DNA of 64,000 nucleotides, from assembly GCF_000482865.1 (NCBI RefSeq), contig NZ_KI519517.1, positions 64,548 to 128,547 of the forward strand. Reading direction: 5' to 3'. The stretch's first letter is position 1, and each line of letters begins with the position of its first letter. Below the pieces are notes generated by a model that saw nothing but the letters and a program-made list of their open reading frames with translations, had not been told where the DNA came from and searched no databases. The translations under genes and the position numbers were made by a program. This DNA is from Actinokineospora inagensis DSM 44258. GTDB taxonomy: Bacteria > Actinomycetota > Actinomycetes > Mycobacteriales > Pseudonocardiaceae. Shown here piece by piece: positions 25,911 through 35,668 of the stretch.

Positions 25911-26418
25911 CGTTCCGCCCGCTGCGATCGCTCAGGGTGACATGCTTCACCCGTCAACAACAGCATCCTCTTAAGAGATGCCACGTCACCGGGATTGTGA
26001 CGCGTGATCGGTGGAACCACATCGACATCTCACCCACTCGGGGGATGCTATCCACACCGGGGCCGATCAGGCGAACGCGAGTCGCCCCCACGCGGCCGTG
26101 GTGGCGCCGGTGTCCCCGATGCGGCGGCGGCACCCGGGTGGCGCCTGATAACGGACCGTAGCCCCTACGGTTCTCGAGCCACTGACGCTTTTCTCACCCT
26201 GAGTGGTTGAATCCGCCATCTCCGTGTCCACGACCGACCCCGGGTCGCCCGCTCGCACCACCGGCCGTCGACCGGCAGTTCGGACGAGCTGCCGCCGAGG
26301 CCATTTGTCCTGGTCAGGCGGCTTTGGCGCCACTCGGTGTGCCCGGATGTCGCATTGACCCGTTCCGTGCCGCGTGGTGACGATGGCGTCGAATGTCCGC
26401 ACTGACCGGGGGAGCGAC
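25911..26418. other. Intergenic region between divergent rbpA and DUF1906 gene
   Basis: About 500 bp with no convincing gene. It holds the distal rbpA promoter region and presumably the promoter of the exported protein at 26419. I see no repeat or RNA structure that stands out. Confidence 0.5.
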
Positions 26419-28860
26419 ATGAACACCGACATGCCGAGACGGCAGGCGCTGCGGTTGATGGGGGTCGCCGCCGGGGCGGCGGGGGTCACCGTGGCGGGCG
26501 CGGGTGCCGCGGCGGCGGAGCCGGTGGACGCGGCGGTCGGCACGCCGCAGCCGCAGCCGCTGGAGGCGCAACTGCGGGGCGGGGACCCGGTGTACTCGGT
26601 GAACGCGCGCGGGGTCGGGCTGCTCGGCGCGCAGGTCGACGAGTGGGTGCTGCAGGCGCAGCGGTGGGTCAACCGCACCTACGGCGGCACCCCCGGGTAC
26701 GTGCCCGCGCCGGAGACCGGCCGTACCGGCTGGTCGACGATGTTCGCGCTGACCAGGGCGCTGCAGATCGAGGTCGGGCTCAGCGGCGACCAGTTGTCCG
26801 ACACCTTCGGGCCGACCACGCTGTCCCTGCTCACCCAGCGCTTCGGCGACATCGACCCCGGCGAGCCCGCCAACGTGGTCCGGATCGTCCAATCTGGCCT
26901 CTACTGCAAGGGCTACTGGGGTGAGTCGCTCAGCGGGCGCTACGGCGTGCCCACCGGCGACTCGGTCGCCCAGATGCGGTCGAACATGGGCTTCGCCGAC
27001 AGCCGCCGGACGCTGGCGCCCAAGGAGTTCCGCGCGCTGCTCACCATGGACGCCTACGTGCTCGTGGAGAACGGCTCGGCGACGGTGCGGTCGGTGCAGC
27101 AGTGGATGAACCGCAAGTACTACGACCAGTCCTGGTTCACCATCATCCCGTGTGACGGGCACTCCTCGCGGGACGTGGCGAAGGCGCTGATCTACGCGGT
27201 GCAGACCGAACTCGGCGTGGCGGGGGCGAACGGCAACTACGGTCCGGGCACCCGCGGCGCGGTCAAGGCGAAGGCGCCGATCCGACTCGGTGCCGCGGAC
27301 AGCGGGTCGGCGTCGTACGTGCGCCTGTTCCAGGCGGGAATGATCTTCAACCGGTACGAGGTCCCGTTCGACGGGGTGTTCGCCACCAGCACCCAGCAGC
27401 AGGTCTTCGCCCTGCAGCAGTTCCTCGCGCTGCCCGGTACCGGCGTCGGCGACTACCAGACCTGGTCGTCGCTGCTGGCCAGCAACGGCGACCCGGAGCG
27501 CAAGGGCACGGCCGCCGACTGCGTGTCCGAGGTGACGGCGGCCCGCGCGGCCGCGTTGAAGCAGGCGGGCTACCAGGTGGTCGGCCGCTACCTGACGAAC
27601 GTGCCGAACACGACGCTGGACAAGAAGATCCGGCCGGGCGAGCTGGCCACGATCTTCGCCGCGGGCCTGCGCGTGTTCCCGATCTACCAGACCTACGGCG
27701 GCAGCGCGGCCTACTTCACCGACCAGCAGGGCGCCGCCGACGCGAGCACGGCCCTCGACGCCGCCACCGCCTACGGGTTCGAGCGGGGCACCACGGTGTA
27801 CTTCGCGGTCGACTACGACGCGCTCGACAGCGACATCACCGACAGCATCCTGCCGTACTTCCGGGGCGTCAACCGGGCCATGGGCTACTTCGGCAACCCG
27901 TACCGCGTCGGCGTCTACGGCGCGCGCAACGTGTGCGGCCGGGTCGACGCCGAACACCTGGCCACCACCAGCTTCGTCTCCGACATGTCCACCGGCTTCA
28001 GCGGCAACCTCGGGTTCACCATGCCGCGCAACTGGGCGTTCGACCAGATCGCCACCACCACCGTCGGTGGCGTCGTCGAGATCGACAACGACATCTCCTC
28101 CGGCCGCGACACCGGTGTCTCCCGCGTCGTGGCCCGCACCTCCCCGAACGACCGCCTCGACGTCCGCTTCAGCACCGCCCAGACCGCCGCGTTGGGCACG
28201 GACCTGGAGAACTACGCCAAGACCGTCACCTCCAACACCATCGGCCTCAAGCACAGCGTCCGCGAGTCGCTGGACGTGGTCGTCGCCTACGACGAGCTGA
28301 TCACCAACCTGTCCCGCTCCTACGGCGTGCGCAAGGCCGTGATCCAGAGCGAGGTGTGCTGGGAGTACTGGAAGGAAACCCCGCAGGACAACGTCTCCGA
28401 CGGCCTGGTGGTGAGCTGGTACGCCTACCAGGAGGCGTACGAGGCGTGGCAGTCCGTCCCCGTCGGCCCGGCCCCCACCCCGCCCGCCGTCGCCGTGGAC
28501 GACTGCAGCACCGGCATCGCGCAGATCTTCGCCGCGACCGCCATCCGCGGCCGCAACTGGGCCGTCGGCCAGGGCCTGATCCCCGACGCCCCCGTCAACG
28601 GGGGCGACTGGCACAAGGTCTGGGACACCTGGAAGCAGCTCCACGACAACGGCAACTACAACATCTCCACCGTGCCCCTGGTCCTGTTCGAGGGTGGTTC
28701 CCAGGTCGGCGTCACCGGCCGTCGCCTCGACTACACCGAGGTCGAACTCAAGAAGCTTTTCGCCCGCTACAACGGAACCGGCGCCCCGGCGGACCTCTAC
28801 GGTCGGGAGTTGTACGGGATGTACCTGGTGTTCGAGGGCTACAACGCCCGCCTCCGCTGA
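26419..28860 (+). CDS. Tat-exported DUF1906 glycoside-hydrolase-like protein
   Basis: The 813-aa product begins MNTDMPRRQALRLMG followed by an Ala/Gly-rich stretch, a twin-arginine signal. Residues from about 55 to 340 resemble repeated peptidoglycan-binding-like modules. About residues 370-570 form a DUF1906 (Rv2525c-like) TIM-barrel domain with VVGRYLTN, VFPIYQTYG, YFAVDYDA and VGVYGARNVC. A C-terminal ~200-aa region is not assigned. Proteins of this type act in the cell wall. ATG chosen with GGGGGAG 5-6 nt upstream; an earlier in-frame ATG at 26374 would mask the Tat signal. Confidence 0.88.
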   Translation: MNTDMPRRQALRLMGVAAGAAGVTVAGAGAAAAEPVDAAVGTPQPQPLEAQLRGGDPVYSVNARGVGLLGAQVDEWVLQAQRWVNRTYGGTPGYVPAPETGRTGWSTMFALTRALQIEVGLSGDQLSDTFGPTTLSLLTQRFGDIDPGEPANVVRIVQSGLYCKGYWGESLSGRYGVPTGDSVAQMRSNMGFADSRRTLAPKEFRALLTMDAYVLVENGSATVRSVQQWMNRKYYDQSWFTIIPCDGHSSRDVAKALIYAVQTELGVAGANGNYGPGTRGAVKAKAPIRLGAADSGSASYVRLFQAGMIFNRYEVPFDGVFATSTQQQVFALQQFLALPGTGVGDYQTWSSLLASNGDPERKGTAADCVSEVTAARAAALKQAGYQVVGRYLTNVPNTTLDKKIRPGELATIFAAGLRVFPIYQTYGGSAAYFTDQQGAADASTALDAATAYGFERGTTVYFAVDYDALDSDITDSILPYFRGVNRAMGYFGNPYRVGVYGARNVCGRVDAEHLATTSFVSDMSTGFSGNLGFTMPRNWAFDQIATTTVGGVVEIDNDISSGRDTGVSRVVARTSPNDRLDVRFSTAQTAALGTDLENYAKTVTSNTIGLKHSVRESLDVVVAYDELITNLSRSYGVRKAVIQSEVCWEYWKETPQDNVSDGLVVSWYAYQEAYEAWQSVPVGPAPTPPAVAVDDCSTGIAQIFAATAIRGRNWAVGQGLIPDAPVNGGDWHKVWDTWKQLHDNGNYNISTVPLVLFEGGSQVGVTGRRLDYTEVELKKLFARYNGTGAPADLYGRELYGMYLVFEGYNARLR

Positions 28861-28909
28861 CCCGGTAGCGTTCTCCGGAGAGGACCGCGCCGATTTCCGG
28901 GGGATCGCG

Positions 28910-29254
28910 ATGACCCGACGAGGACCGTTGTGGCTGGGCTGGCTGGCGGCCAACCTCGCTTTGGGTGTGGTCGCCAGCGTGCCGCTGATGACGGCGCTCG
29001 TCTTCAGCTACTTCGTCCGCGCCAACGTCTGGGGCACCGTCTCCTCCCCGTTCGCGCACGGCAGCGGTGAGGAGATCGCCGCCATCGCCACCATGGCCCT
29101 CGGCACCCTGTTCGTCGTCGTGGTGGCCACCCTCGCGAACCGGGCTTTCCGGCGCCGCCTCGAGGTCCGCGGCCTGGTCTTCTGGGTGGCGACCGTGGTC
29201 CTGATCCTCGCCCCGTGGCCGGTGGTGTGGGCGCTCGACCGGATGACGATATGA
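28910..29254 (+). CDS. Small membrane protein, three helices
   Basis: The 114-aa protein begins MTRRGPLWLGWLAANLALG and has three hydrophobic segments (about residues 8-30, 50-72 and 86-105). No family is recognised. It follows the DUF1906 gene by 50 bp and may be co-transcribed. The longer frame from 28694 overlaps the upstream gene and is not coding before 28910. Confidence 0.7.
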   Translation: MTRRGPLWLGWLAANLALGVVASVPLMTALVFSYFVRANVWGTVSSPFAHGSGEEIAAIATMALGTLFVVVVATLANRAFRRRLEVRGLVFWVATVVLILAPWPVVWALDRMTI

Positions 29255-29339
29255 GCGTCCACGACGGGTGCCGGGATGCGTGATACTCCTCGGACCGATG
29301 TGGCCGTGGTTGGCCACGGGTCGTGCGTGAGGAGAACTG

Positions 29340-29963
29340 GTGGCGAAGTTGTACTTCTACTACTCGGCCATGAACGCCGGGAAGACCACGACGCTGTTGC
29401 AGAGTGCGTACAACTACCACGAGCGGTCCATGACCACGCTCATCCTGACGCCCCTGGTCAACAACCGCGACGGGGAGGGTGTGGTCGCCTCCAGGATCGG
29501 GCTGACCGCGCAGGGGCGCGTCTTCGACCCGTCCGAAGACCTGTTCGCGGTCGTCGGCGAGGGGGACATGCCGCACTGCGTGCTGGTGGACGAGGCCCAG
29601 TTCCTCACCAAGGCGCAGGTCTGGCAGCTCACCGACGTGGTCGACCGGCTCGGCATCCCGGTGTTGGCGTACGGGTTGCGGACCGACTTCCGGGGTGAGC
29701 TGTTCGAGGGCAGCCAGCACCTGTTGGCCTGGGCCGACGCCCTGGTGGAGATCAAGACCATCTGCCACACCGGTCGGAAGGCGACGATGGTGGTGCGCAC
29801 GGACGCCGACGGGAACCCGGTCACCGGCGGTCCGCAGATCGAGATCGGCGGTGATGAGCGTTATATCTCCGTCTCGCGCAGTGAGTACAAGCGCATCACC
29901 GGCGCGGGTGAGCAGGCGGTGGCCCCGGCTCGCCAGGTCGGGACCGATGCCGGGCGGGGATGA
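29340..29963 (+). CDS. tdk: Thymidine kinase (type II)
   Basis: The 207-aa enzyme has the P-loop AMNAGKTT (residues 10-17), the DEAQF motif near residue 83 and the C-terminal lasso with [11 protein letters not shown]. It phosphorylates thymidine (and deoxyuridine) in pyrimidine salvage. In the E. coli-type enzyme four ligands (Cys, Cys, Cys, His) hold a structural zinc; here the equivalent positions read C-H-T-G and VSRSE, so only the first Cys is kept. GTG start with GAGGAG just upstream. Monocistronic, convergent with the MFS gene. Confidence 0.94.
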   Translation: MAKLYFYYSAMNAGKTTTLLQSAYNYHERSMTTLILTPLVNNRDGEGVVASRIGLTAQGRVFDPSEDLFAVVGEGDMPHCVLVDEAQFLTKAQVWQLTDVVDRLGIPVLAYGLRTDFRGELFEGSQHLLAWADALVEIKTICHTGRKATMVVRTDADGNPVTGGPQIEIGGDERYISVSRSEYKRITGAGEQAVAPARQVGTDAGRG

Positions 29964-29975
29964 GGGGAGCCGAGA

Positions 29976-31397
29976 TCAGAGCAGCGACGGCTCGGTGTTC
30001 CCGGCGGCCTGGATGGCGCGGCGGACCGGGACGAAGGACATCAGGACCAGGCCGACGGCGAAGAAGACGACCAGCGAGATGATCGCGTACCGGTAGGAGC
30101 CGGTGGTGCTGGCCATGATCGCGAACAGCAGCGGGCCCAGCCACGAGGTGGCCTCCTCGCCCGTCTGGTACACCGAGAAGTACTGGGCTTCCTTGCCCTT
30201 GGGCACCATGTGGCTGAACAGCGACCGGGACAGCGCGTTCGTCCCGCCCAGCACCAGGCCGATGCCGCCCGCCAGGGCGTAGAACTGGAGCGCCTGCCCG
30301 GCCTGCACGAAGTAGGCGGCGCCGACCACCACGACCCAGACGACCAGGCTCAGCATGATCGTCCGCTTGGCGCCGAGCCTGCGCGCGACCAGCCCGTGCA
30401 GGATGCCGCCGAGGAACGCGACGAACTGCACGATCAGGATCGTGGTGATCAGCACGTCCGCCTCGAACTTGAGTTCCTCGCTGCCGTACTGGGCGGAGAC
30501 GTTGGCGACCGTGGCGATGCCGTCGGTGTAGATCAGGTAGGTGCCGAGGAAGGCCAGGGTCAGCGGGAACGCCCTCGCCTCGCGCAGGGTCGCGAACAGT
30601 TCGCGGAACCCGGCGGTGAACACCGACCCGCCGCCCTGGTCGAAGCCCTGCGGCCGCTCGGTGTGCCCGCGCAGCCTGCGCAGCGGGATGATGGTGAACA
30701 GTGCCCACCACACACCGGAGAGCAGGAACGCGATCTGCGCGGCGTTGCCCGCGGTGATCCCGAAGCTGTCCCGGAACAGGTAGACGACCAGTTGCACGGC
30801 CAGCGCGAGCCCGCCGCCGAGGTACCCGAACGCCCAGCCGCGCGAGGACAGCCCGTCGCGTTCGTCGGCCGCGGCGATCAACGGCAGGTACGAGTAGTAG
30901 ATGACCACCGACGTGCCGTAGGCGGTGTTGGCGACGATGAACAACACCGCGCCGAGTTGCCAGTTCGAGCCGCTCACCAGCGACATCCCGACCGTCGCCG
31001 CGGCGCCGATGAACGCGGACGCGGCCAGCATCGGCTTCTTGGTCGGGGTGCGGTCGGCGATCGCGCCGATCAGCGGCACGATCAGCACCTGGACCACGGT
31101 GGCCACCGACAGCAGGTAGCCCCACAGCGAGCCAGCCGGGAAGTGCAGGCCGAGCAGGCTGACGTCGCAGTGCGAGAGCTTGTCGGCGTCACCGGCGGCG
31201 TCGGCCGGGCACGGGTTGGCGCCGTTGAGCGCGGTGTCGGCCATCGCCGCCTTGGCGGCCACCTCGGTGAGGTAGAGCGCGCCGAAGACCGTGGTCACCG
31301 AGGTGGGGAAGACCGAGTTGGCCCAGTCGTACCAGCACCAGCCCCACTGCTCCCGCTTGCGCGCCTTGGCCGTCGACGTCGCTTCCACCATGCTCAA
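29976..31397 (-). CDS. MFS transporter, UMF1 family
   Basis: The 473-aa protein has about twelve membrane helices and the UMF1/Atg22-like N-terminal signature WCWYDWANSVF. Family members are linked to efflux of amino acids or nucleoside-like compounds; the cargo here is unknown. It is followed on the same strand (upstream side) by a methyltransferase with a 97-bp gap, so co-transcription is possible. Confidence 0.88.
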   Translation of the reverse strand: MSMVEATSTAKARKREQWGWCWYDWANSVFPTSVTTVFGALYLTEVAAKAAMADTALNGANPCPADAAGDADKLSHCDVSLLGLHFPAGSLWGYLLSVATVVQVLIVPLIGAIADRTPTKKPMLAASAFIGAAATVGMSLVSGSNWQLGAVLFIVANTAYGTSVVIYYSYLPLIAAADERDGLSSRGWAFGYLGGGLALAVQLVVYLFRDSFGITAGNAAQIAFLLSGVWWALFTIIPLRRLRGHTERPQGFDQGGGSVFTAGFRELFATLREARAFPLTLAFLGTYLIYTDGIATVANVSAQYGSEELKFEADVLITTILIVQFVAFLGGILHGLVARRLGAKRTIMLSLVVWVVVVGAAYFVQAGQALQFYALAGGIGLVLGGTNALSRSLFSHMVPKGKEAQYFSVYQTGEEATSWLGPLLFAIMASTTGSYRYAIISLVVFFAVGLVLMSFVPVRRAIQAAGNTEPSLL

Positions 31398-31494
31398 GGC
31401 CGCCTCCGTGCGGGACTGTCGGGCCGGTCAGCCGGGAGCGTACTGGCTCCGGTGGCGGCCGGGACCCGACGGCGGGCACGTCGAGTCCAAACAG

Positions 31495-32292
31495 TCACTT
31501 CCGCTTGCGGGACGCGGTTTTCCCAGCCGCTTTCGCCGCCTTGACCGGTTTCGCCGCCCCGGTGTCCGCCGCCTGCTCGGGCGTGGTGGCCAGTACCCCG
31601 GTCGCGAGACCGGTGAGAGTGGACAGTGCGAACCCGCCGTGGTCGGCGACCGCGTCGCGGACCCGGCTCTCCACCACCGACGCCAACAGGTCCCAGGTGA
31701 CCCCGGCGGTCTCCGGGCGTTGCGCGCGCAGCAGGGCAAGGACGGCGGCGGTGTCCAGGTGCTCGGTGCCGCGCAGCGGGGTCACCTCGACGGCGGACAG
31801 GTGCCGGGTCAGCCACGCCTGGGCGTGGTCGAGGGAGAACCGGGCGTTGTCGTCGAGGAACGGCGGCGGGTCCACCACGCCGCAGTCGCGGGCGGCGGTC
31901 GTCCACAGGCCGCGCAGTTCGCGCCGGTCGGCCAGCGCGTTCGCGGCGACGACGACCCGGCCGCCGGGGGCCAAGATCCGGACGAACCCGGCGAGGGTGG
32001 CGTCCACGTCGTCCACCTCGTGCAGCCGGTGCAGCACCACCACGGCGGCGACGGAGCCCGCTTTGATCGGGAGCGCGTCGGCGGCGGCCCGCAGGTCGCG
32101 GCCGAGCGCCACGGTGCGGCCGAGTCCGCGCACGGCGGCGAGGGTGGCGATGGCGGTGGGCTCGTCGCCGATCAGCACGACCGGGCCGTCGACCCCGGCC
32201 AGCGCGGCCCGGACGGCGCCGGGCAGATCCGGCTGCTGTTGATCACCCGGCGCGGTGCGGGTGGCGGCGGTGGTCACGTCAGCGGTCGGCAC
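31495..32292 (-). CDS. SAM-dependent methyltransferase-like protein with basic tail
   Basis: The 265-aa protein resembles class I methyltransferases in its middle (VVVLHRLHEVDDVDATLAGF, then LAPGGRVVVAAN) but the N-terminal SAM glycine loop is degenerate (VVLIGDEPTAI), so activity is doubtful. The C-terminus is a Lys/Ala-rich tail ending SRKRK that could bind nucleic acid. It is a common but uncharacterised neighbour of GDPD genes in actinomycetes. The GTG start has a CATATT hexamer 7 nt upstream. Confidence 0.7.
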   Translation of the reverse strand: MPTADVTTAATRTAPGDQQQPDLPGAVRAALAGVDGPVVLIGDEPTAIATLAAVRGLGRTVALGRDLRAAADALPIKAGSVAAVVVLHRLHEVDDVDATLAGFVRILAPGGRVVVAANALADRRELRGLWTTAARDCGVVDPPPFLDDNARFSLDHAQAWLTRHLSAVEVTPLRGTEHLDTAAVLALLRAQRPETAGVTWDLLASVVESRVRDAVADHGGFALSTLTGLATGVLATTPEQAADTGAAKPVKAAKAAGKTASRKRK

Positions 32293-32345
32293 AGGCCCAA
32301 ATATGCCCCTTGCTCGCCCGAATGGGGAGCACTACCGGGTGACGA

Positions 32346-33140
32346 TCACGCTGGTTGCCACAGGCCGAGGTCGAGCAGCACGTCCTTGAGCACCTGCGCG
32401 CGGTCGGTCATCAGCCCGTCCACGCCCAGGTCGAGCAGCTCGCGCATCTGCTCGGGCTCGTCGATGGTCCACACGTGGATCTCGGCGTCGCGGCGGCGGG
32501 CGGCGGCCACCAGCGCCCGGTCGACCACCCGCAGCGGCCCCTGTCGGACCGGGACCTGGGCGATCAGCGGGCGTGCGCCGGGGCGCAGCAGGGTCGCGGG
32601 CAGCCTGCGGGCCGCCCAGAAGCCGATCATCGCGCGCATGCCCATCGAGGTGAGCACGTCGGGACCCGCGAGCTTGCGAATGCGGACCAGCCGGGCCTCG
32701 GAGAACGACGCCAGGCACACCCGGTCGGCCGCCTTGGTCCGGCGCAGCACGTCCAGCACCGGCTCGACGGCGGAGTCGGCCTTGACGTCGACGTTGATCC
32801 GGGCGTCGGGCAGTTCTTCGAGCAGGTCCGCCAGCCCGCAGACCGGCTCCCGGCCGTCGATCCTGGCCTGCGACACCCGCTGCCAGGGCTGGTCGGCGAT
32901 CTTGCCGGTGGCGTCGGTGGTGCGGTCCAGCGCGGAGTCGTGGTGCACGACGACGACACCGTCGCTGGTGGCGTGCACGTCGGTCTCCAGGTAGTGGTAA
33001 CCCTCCTCGACCGCGCGGCGGAACGCCGAGAGCGAGTTCTCCATGCCCGCGAGGTCGCCGTAGTGCCAGCCGCGGTGGACGAAGGCGCGCGGGTACGGGC
33101 CTTCGAAGAAGCCGTGCCGGGGCGGGGAGGAAGGGCGCAC
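32346..33140 (-). CDS. Glycerophosphodiester phosphodiesterase
   Basis: About 264 aa with the GDPD catalytic core: FVHRGWHYGDLAGMENSLSAF near the N-terminus, LETDVHATSDGVVVVHHD, and the C-terminal HVWTIDEPEQM. These give the acid-base histidines and the Glu/Asp metal ligands. It hydrolyses glycerophosphodiesters to glycerol-3-phosphate. No signal peptide, so likely cytosolic. The GTG at 33140 is a guess; the next upstream in-frame GTG is at 33179. It is divergent from the zinc-ribbon gene. Confidence 0.9.
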   Translation of the reverse strand: MRPSSPPRHGFFEGPYPRAFVHRGWHYGDLAGMENSLSAFRRAVEEGYHYLETDVHATSDGVVVVHHDSALDRTTDATGKIADQPWQRVSQARIDGREPVCGLADLLEELPDARINVDVKADSAVEPVLDVLRRTKAADRVCLASFSEARLVRIRKLAGPDVLTSMGMRAMIGFWAARRLPATLLRPGARPLIAQVPVRQGPLRVVDRALVAAARRRDAEIHVWTIDEPEQMRELLDLGVDGLMTDRAQVLKDVLLDLGLWQPA

Positions 33141-33207
33141 CTCCCGAGTGTGCCCCAGCGGCGTGGCGCGGTGGTGCACGCCGGGTGTCCGGATAGCGTC
33201 AGCGCCC

Positions 33208-33555
33208 GTGTCCCAGCCGACCGCCCTCCGTCCCGGCCGTGCCAACCCGTGTGGGTGGTGCGGCGCGCAGTTGCCCGACGACGGTCGCGGCGGACGGCGG
33301 CGCCGGTACTGCGCCCAATCGTGCAGGCAGCGCGCGTACGAACGGCGTACCGCGGTGCAACGCGGTGGGCTGCCCGAGGACGCGGTGGTGTTGTCCACCA
33401 CGGAGCTGGCGGACCTGCAGGACCGCCTGTTCCAGCTCCGTTGCGCCGCCGAGGACGTGCTCATCGCCACCGAGGACGGGGCGACCGCCGATGAGCTGCG
33501 GGTTCTCGCCGAACGGGTGCGCGCGGGCGCGAAAGGGCTTGAGCGCCTGCGCTGA
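33208..33555 (+). CDS. Small zinc-ribbon-like protein
   Basis: This 115-aa protein has the pattern CGWCGAQL...RRRYCAQSCRQRAYERR, a four-cysteine knuckle followed by a basic helix, and then an acidic helical half. It is a conserved actinobacterial hypothetical, probably nucleic-acid binding. The GTG at 33208 sits 8 nt after a TAGCGT hexamer, so the message may be nearly leaderless. Role unknown. Confidence 0.75.
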   Translation: MSQPTALRPGRANPCGWCGAQLPDDGRGGRRRRYCAQSCRQRAYERRTAVQRGGLPEDAVVLSTTELADLQDRLFQLRCAAEDVLIATEDGATADELRVLAERVRAGAKGLERLR

Positions 33556-33615
33556 ACAGCACCGGTCCACTACGCTTCGTGCTCGTGTCCCCACGAGAAC
33601 GGGTGAGGGGTTGGG

Positions 33616-35637
33616 GTGATGGGCGAGACTGAGCGTGACACAGCGGTGGTGCCGGTGGCCGCCGAGACCGCCGACGCGGACCTGGCCGCCTTAACGGCCG
33701 TCGACCCCGGCCCGGAGCCCGCCGAGCAGGCCGAGCCCGCTGTGCCCCTGGAGCTGGCCGACCCCGTGGGGCAGGCTGAGCCCGCCGAGCCGGTGGAGCA
33801 GTCCGAGCCCGCTGAGCAGCCCGAGCTCGTGGTCCAGGCTAGGCCAGCCGGGCGGGGCGGGCCTGGTCGTGGCGGCGCCGTGGCCCCGGCCAGACGGGCC
33901 GAGGCGGCCGCCGCCGCGCTCGCCTCGGACATCCTCGCCGTGCTCGGGTCGACCGACACCGCCTTCGCGCTCACCGACCACCGCGCCCACATCAACTGGG
34001 TCAACCCGGCGATGTCCGCCCTGCTCGGCCTCACCGCGCGGCAGTGCGTCGGCCGGGCGCTGACCGCGCTGCTCGCGGGCGCCCCGGACAGCCCTGGCGA
34101 CACCGGGGCCAGCACCGACGTGGTCGTGTCGGTCCCGCTGCCGGACGGCGGCGGGCACCGCTGGCTGGAGATCCGCTGTACCGCCGCCCCGCGCGGCCAA
34201 TGGCTCTACCGGGTGCTGGACGTGTCCCGCTGGCGCGAGCGCGAGCTGGACGCGGCGGGCCTGACCAAGCACCAGGACGAGCTGCTGCGGCTGGTGGACG
34301 AGGACCCGCTGACCGGGCTGCCGAACCGGCGGGCGCTGACCAGGGAGCTGGAGCGGCAGTTGGCCAGGGGCGCCCGGGGCGCGTTCCTGCTGCTCGACCT
34401 CGACCACTTCAAGGACATCAACGACCTGCACGGCCACCCCACCGGCGACCGGGTGATGTGCGCGTTGGCGTCGCTGCTGCGCGACCGGCTCGGCGGCGTC
34501 GACGGGCAGGTGCTGGGCAGGCTCTCCGGCGACGAGTTCGCCGCCGTGCTGGCCGACACCGACGAGCAGGCCGCCGTCGCGGTCGCCGACCGGCTGCGCA
34601 ACGCCATCGCGGCCATCCCGATGAACGGCATCGCAGGCATCGCCGGGGTCGCCGGAGCCAGTCGGATCACCGTCAGCATCGGCATCGCGACCTTCGACTC
34701 CGGGGTGGGCTGGCACGAGGTGCTGGCCAACGCCGACATGGCGCTCTACGCCTCGAAAGCGGCCGGTCGCAACCGGGTCACCGTCTACGAGCAGGGCCAC
34801 TACCAGGACACCGCGCTGCGCGTCACCGTGATCGAACGGGTCAGGGCCGCCCTGCGCGACGGCGGTTTCGTGCTGCACGCGATGCCGATGGTCAAGCTCG
34901 GCAGCGGCCGGGTGATCGGCCACGAGCTGCTGCTGCGGCTGGAGGACGGCCGCGAGCCGCGCCTTGGCCCCGGTGAGTTCCTGCTCGCCGCCGAGCGTTC
35001 GGACCTGGTGTTCGAGATCGACCGCTGGGTGGCCGACAAGGCGATCCAGACCCTGGTCGAGCACCCGTACCCGGGGCTGCGGTTCAACGTGAACGTCTCC
35101 GGTCGGACCCTGGAGGACGAGGACTTCGGCGGTTTCGTGCTGGACCGGCTGACCGCCGCCGGTGTCGCCCCCGGCAGGCTCGGCTTCGAGATCACCGAGA
35201 CCGCCGCGGTGACCAACCTGGACGCCGCCCGCAGCCTCGCCCAGCAACTGCGCGCCAGCGGCTGCCGCATCACCCTCGACGACTTCGGCTCCGGGTTCGG
35301 GTCGTTCGTCCACCTGAAGCAGCTCCCGATCACCGGCCTGAAGATCGACGGTGAGTTCATCCACGGGATCGACTACGGCAGCCGGGACACGGTGCTCGTG
35401 CAGGGGATAGTGGACATCGCGCGGGGCCTGGGGCTGTCGGTGGTGGCGGAGTGGGTCGAGCGGGCCACCCAGGTCGAGGCGCTGTCGCGGTTGGGGGTGC
35501 GGGTCGCCCAGGGGTTCCACCTGGGTGAGCCGGAGCCGCTGGACGTCTTGTTGTCGCGTCCGCACGGGGTGTGGATGCGGCGGCCCACGCTGATGCCGGA
35601 CGCGACGCTCACCGCTCCTGTCCGGGACAGGTCGTAG
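33616..35637 (+). CDS. PAS-GGDEF-EAL cyclic di-GMP signalling protein
   Basis: 673 aa. Residues 1-85 are a Glu/Pro/Ala-rich low-complexity region. A PAS domain follows (about 95-215), then a GGDEF domain with active loop GRLSGDEF (about 302-309, SGDEF variant) and an EAL domain with HELLLRL, NVNVSGR, EITET, LDDFGSGFGSF, LKIDGEF and AEWVER. Most EAL catalytic residues are present, so it may both make and degrade c-di-GMP. No membrane helix, so cytosolic. GTG 33616 or ATG 33619; GAGGGG lies 5-8 nt upstream. Confidence 0.92.
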   Translation: MMGETERDTAVVPVAAETADADLAALTAVDPGPEPAEQAEPAVPLELADPVGQAEPAEPVEQSEPAEQPELVVQARPAGRGGPGRGGAVAPARRAEAAAAALASDILAVLGSTDTAFALTDHRAHINWVNPAMSALLGLTARQCVGRALTALLAGAPDSPGDTGASTDVVVSVPLPDGGGHRWLEIRCTAAPRGQWLYRVLDVSRWRERELDAAGLTKHQDELLRLVDEDPLTGLPNRRALTRELERQLARGARGAFLLLDLDHFKDINDLHGHPTGDRVMCALASLLRDRLGGVDGQVLGRLSGDEFAAVLADTDEQAAVAVADRLRNAIAAIPMNGIAGIAGVAGASRITVSIGIATFDSGVGWHEVLANADMALYASKAAGRNRVTVYEQGHYQDTALRVTVIERVRAALRDGGFVLHAMPMVKLGSGRVIGHELLLRLEDGREPRLGPGEFLLAAERSDLVFEIDRWVADKAIQTLVEHPYPGLRFNVNVSGRTLEDEDFGGFVLDRLTAAGVAPGRLGFEITETAAVTNLDAARSLAQQLRASGCRITLDDFGSGFGSFVHLKQLPITGLKIDGEFIHGIDYGSRDTVLVQGIVDIARGLGLSVVAEWVERATQVEALSRLGVRVAQGFHLGEPEPLDVLLSRPHGVWMRRPTLMPDATLTAPVRDRS

Positions 35638-35668
35638 TCTCCCCGGTGGGCGCCCGGAGCGGGGTGCC

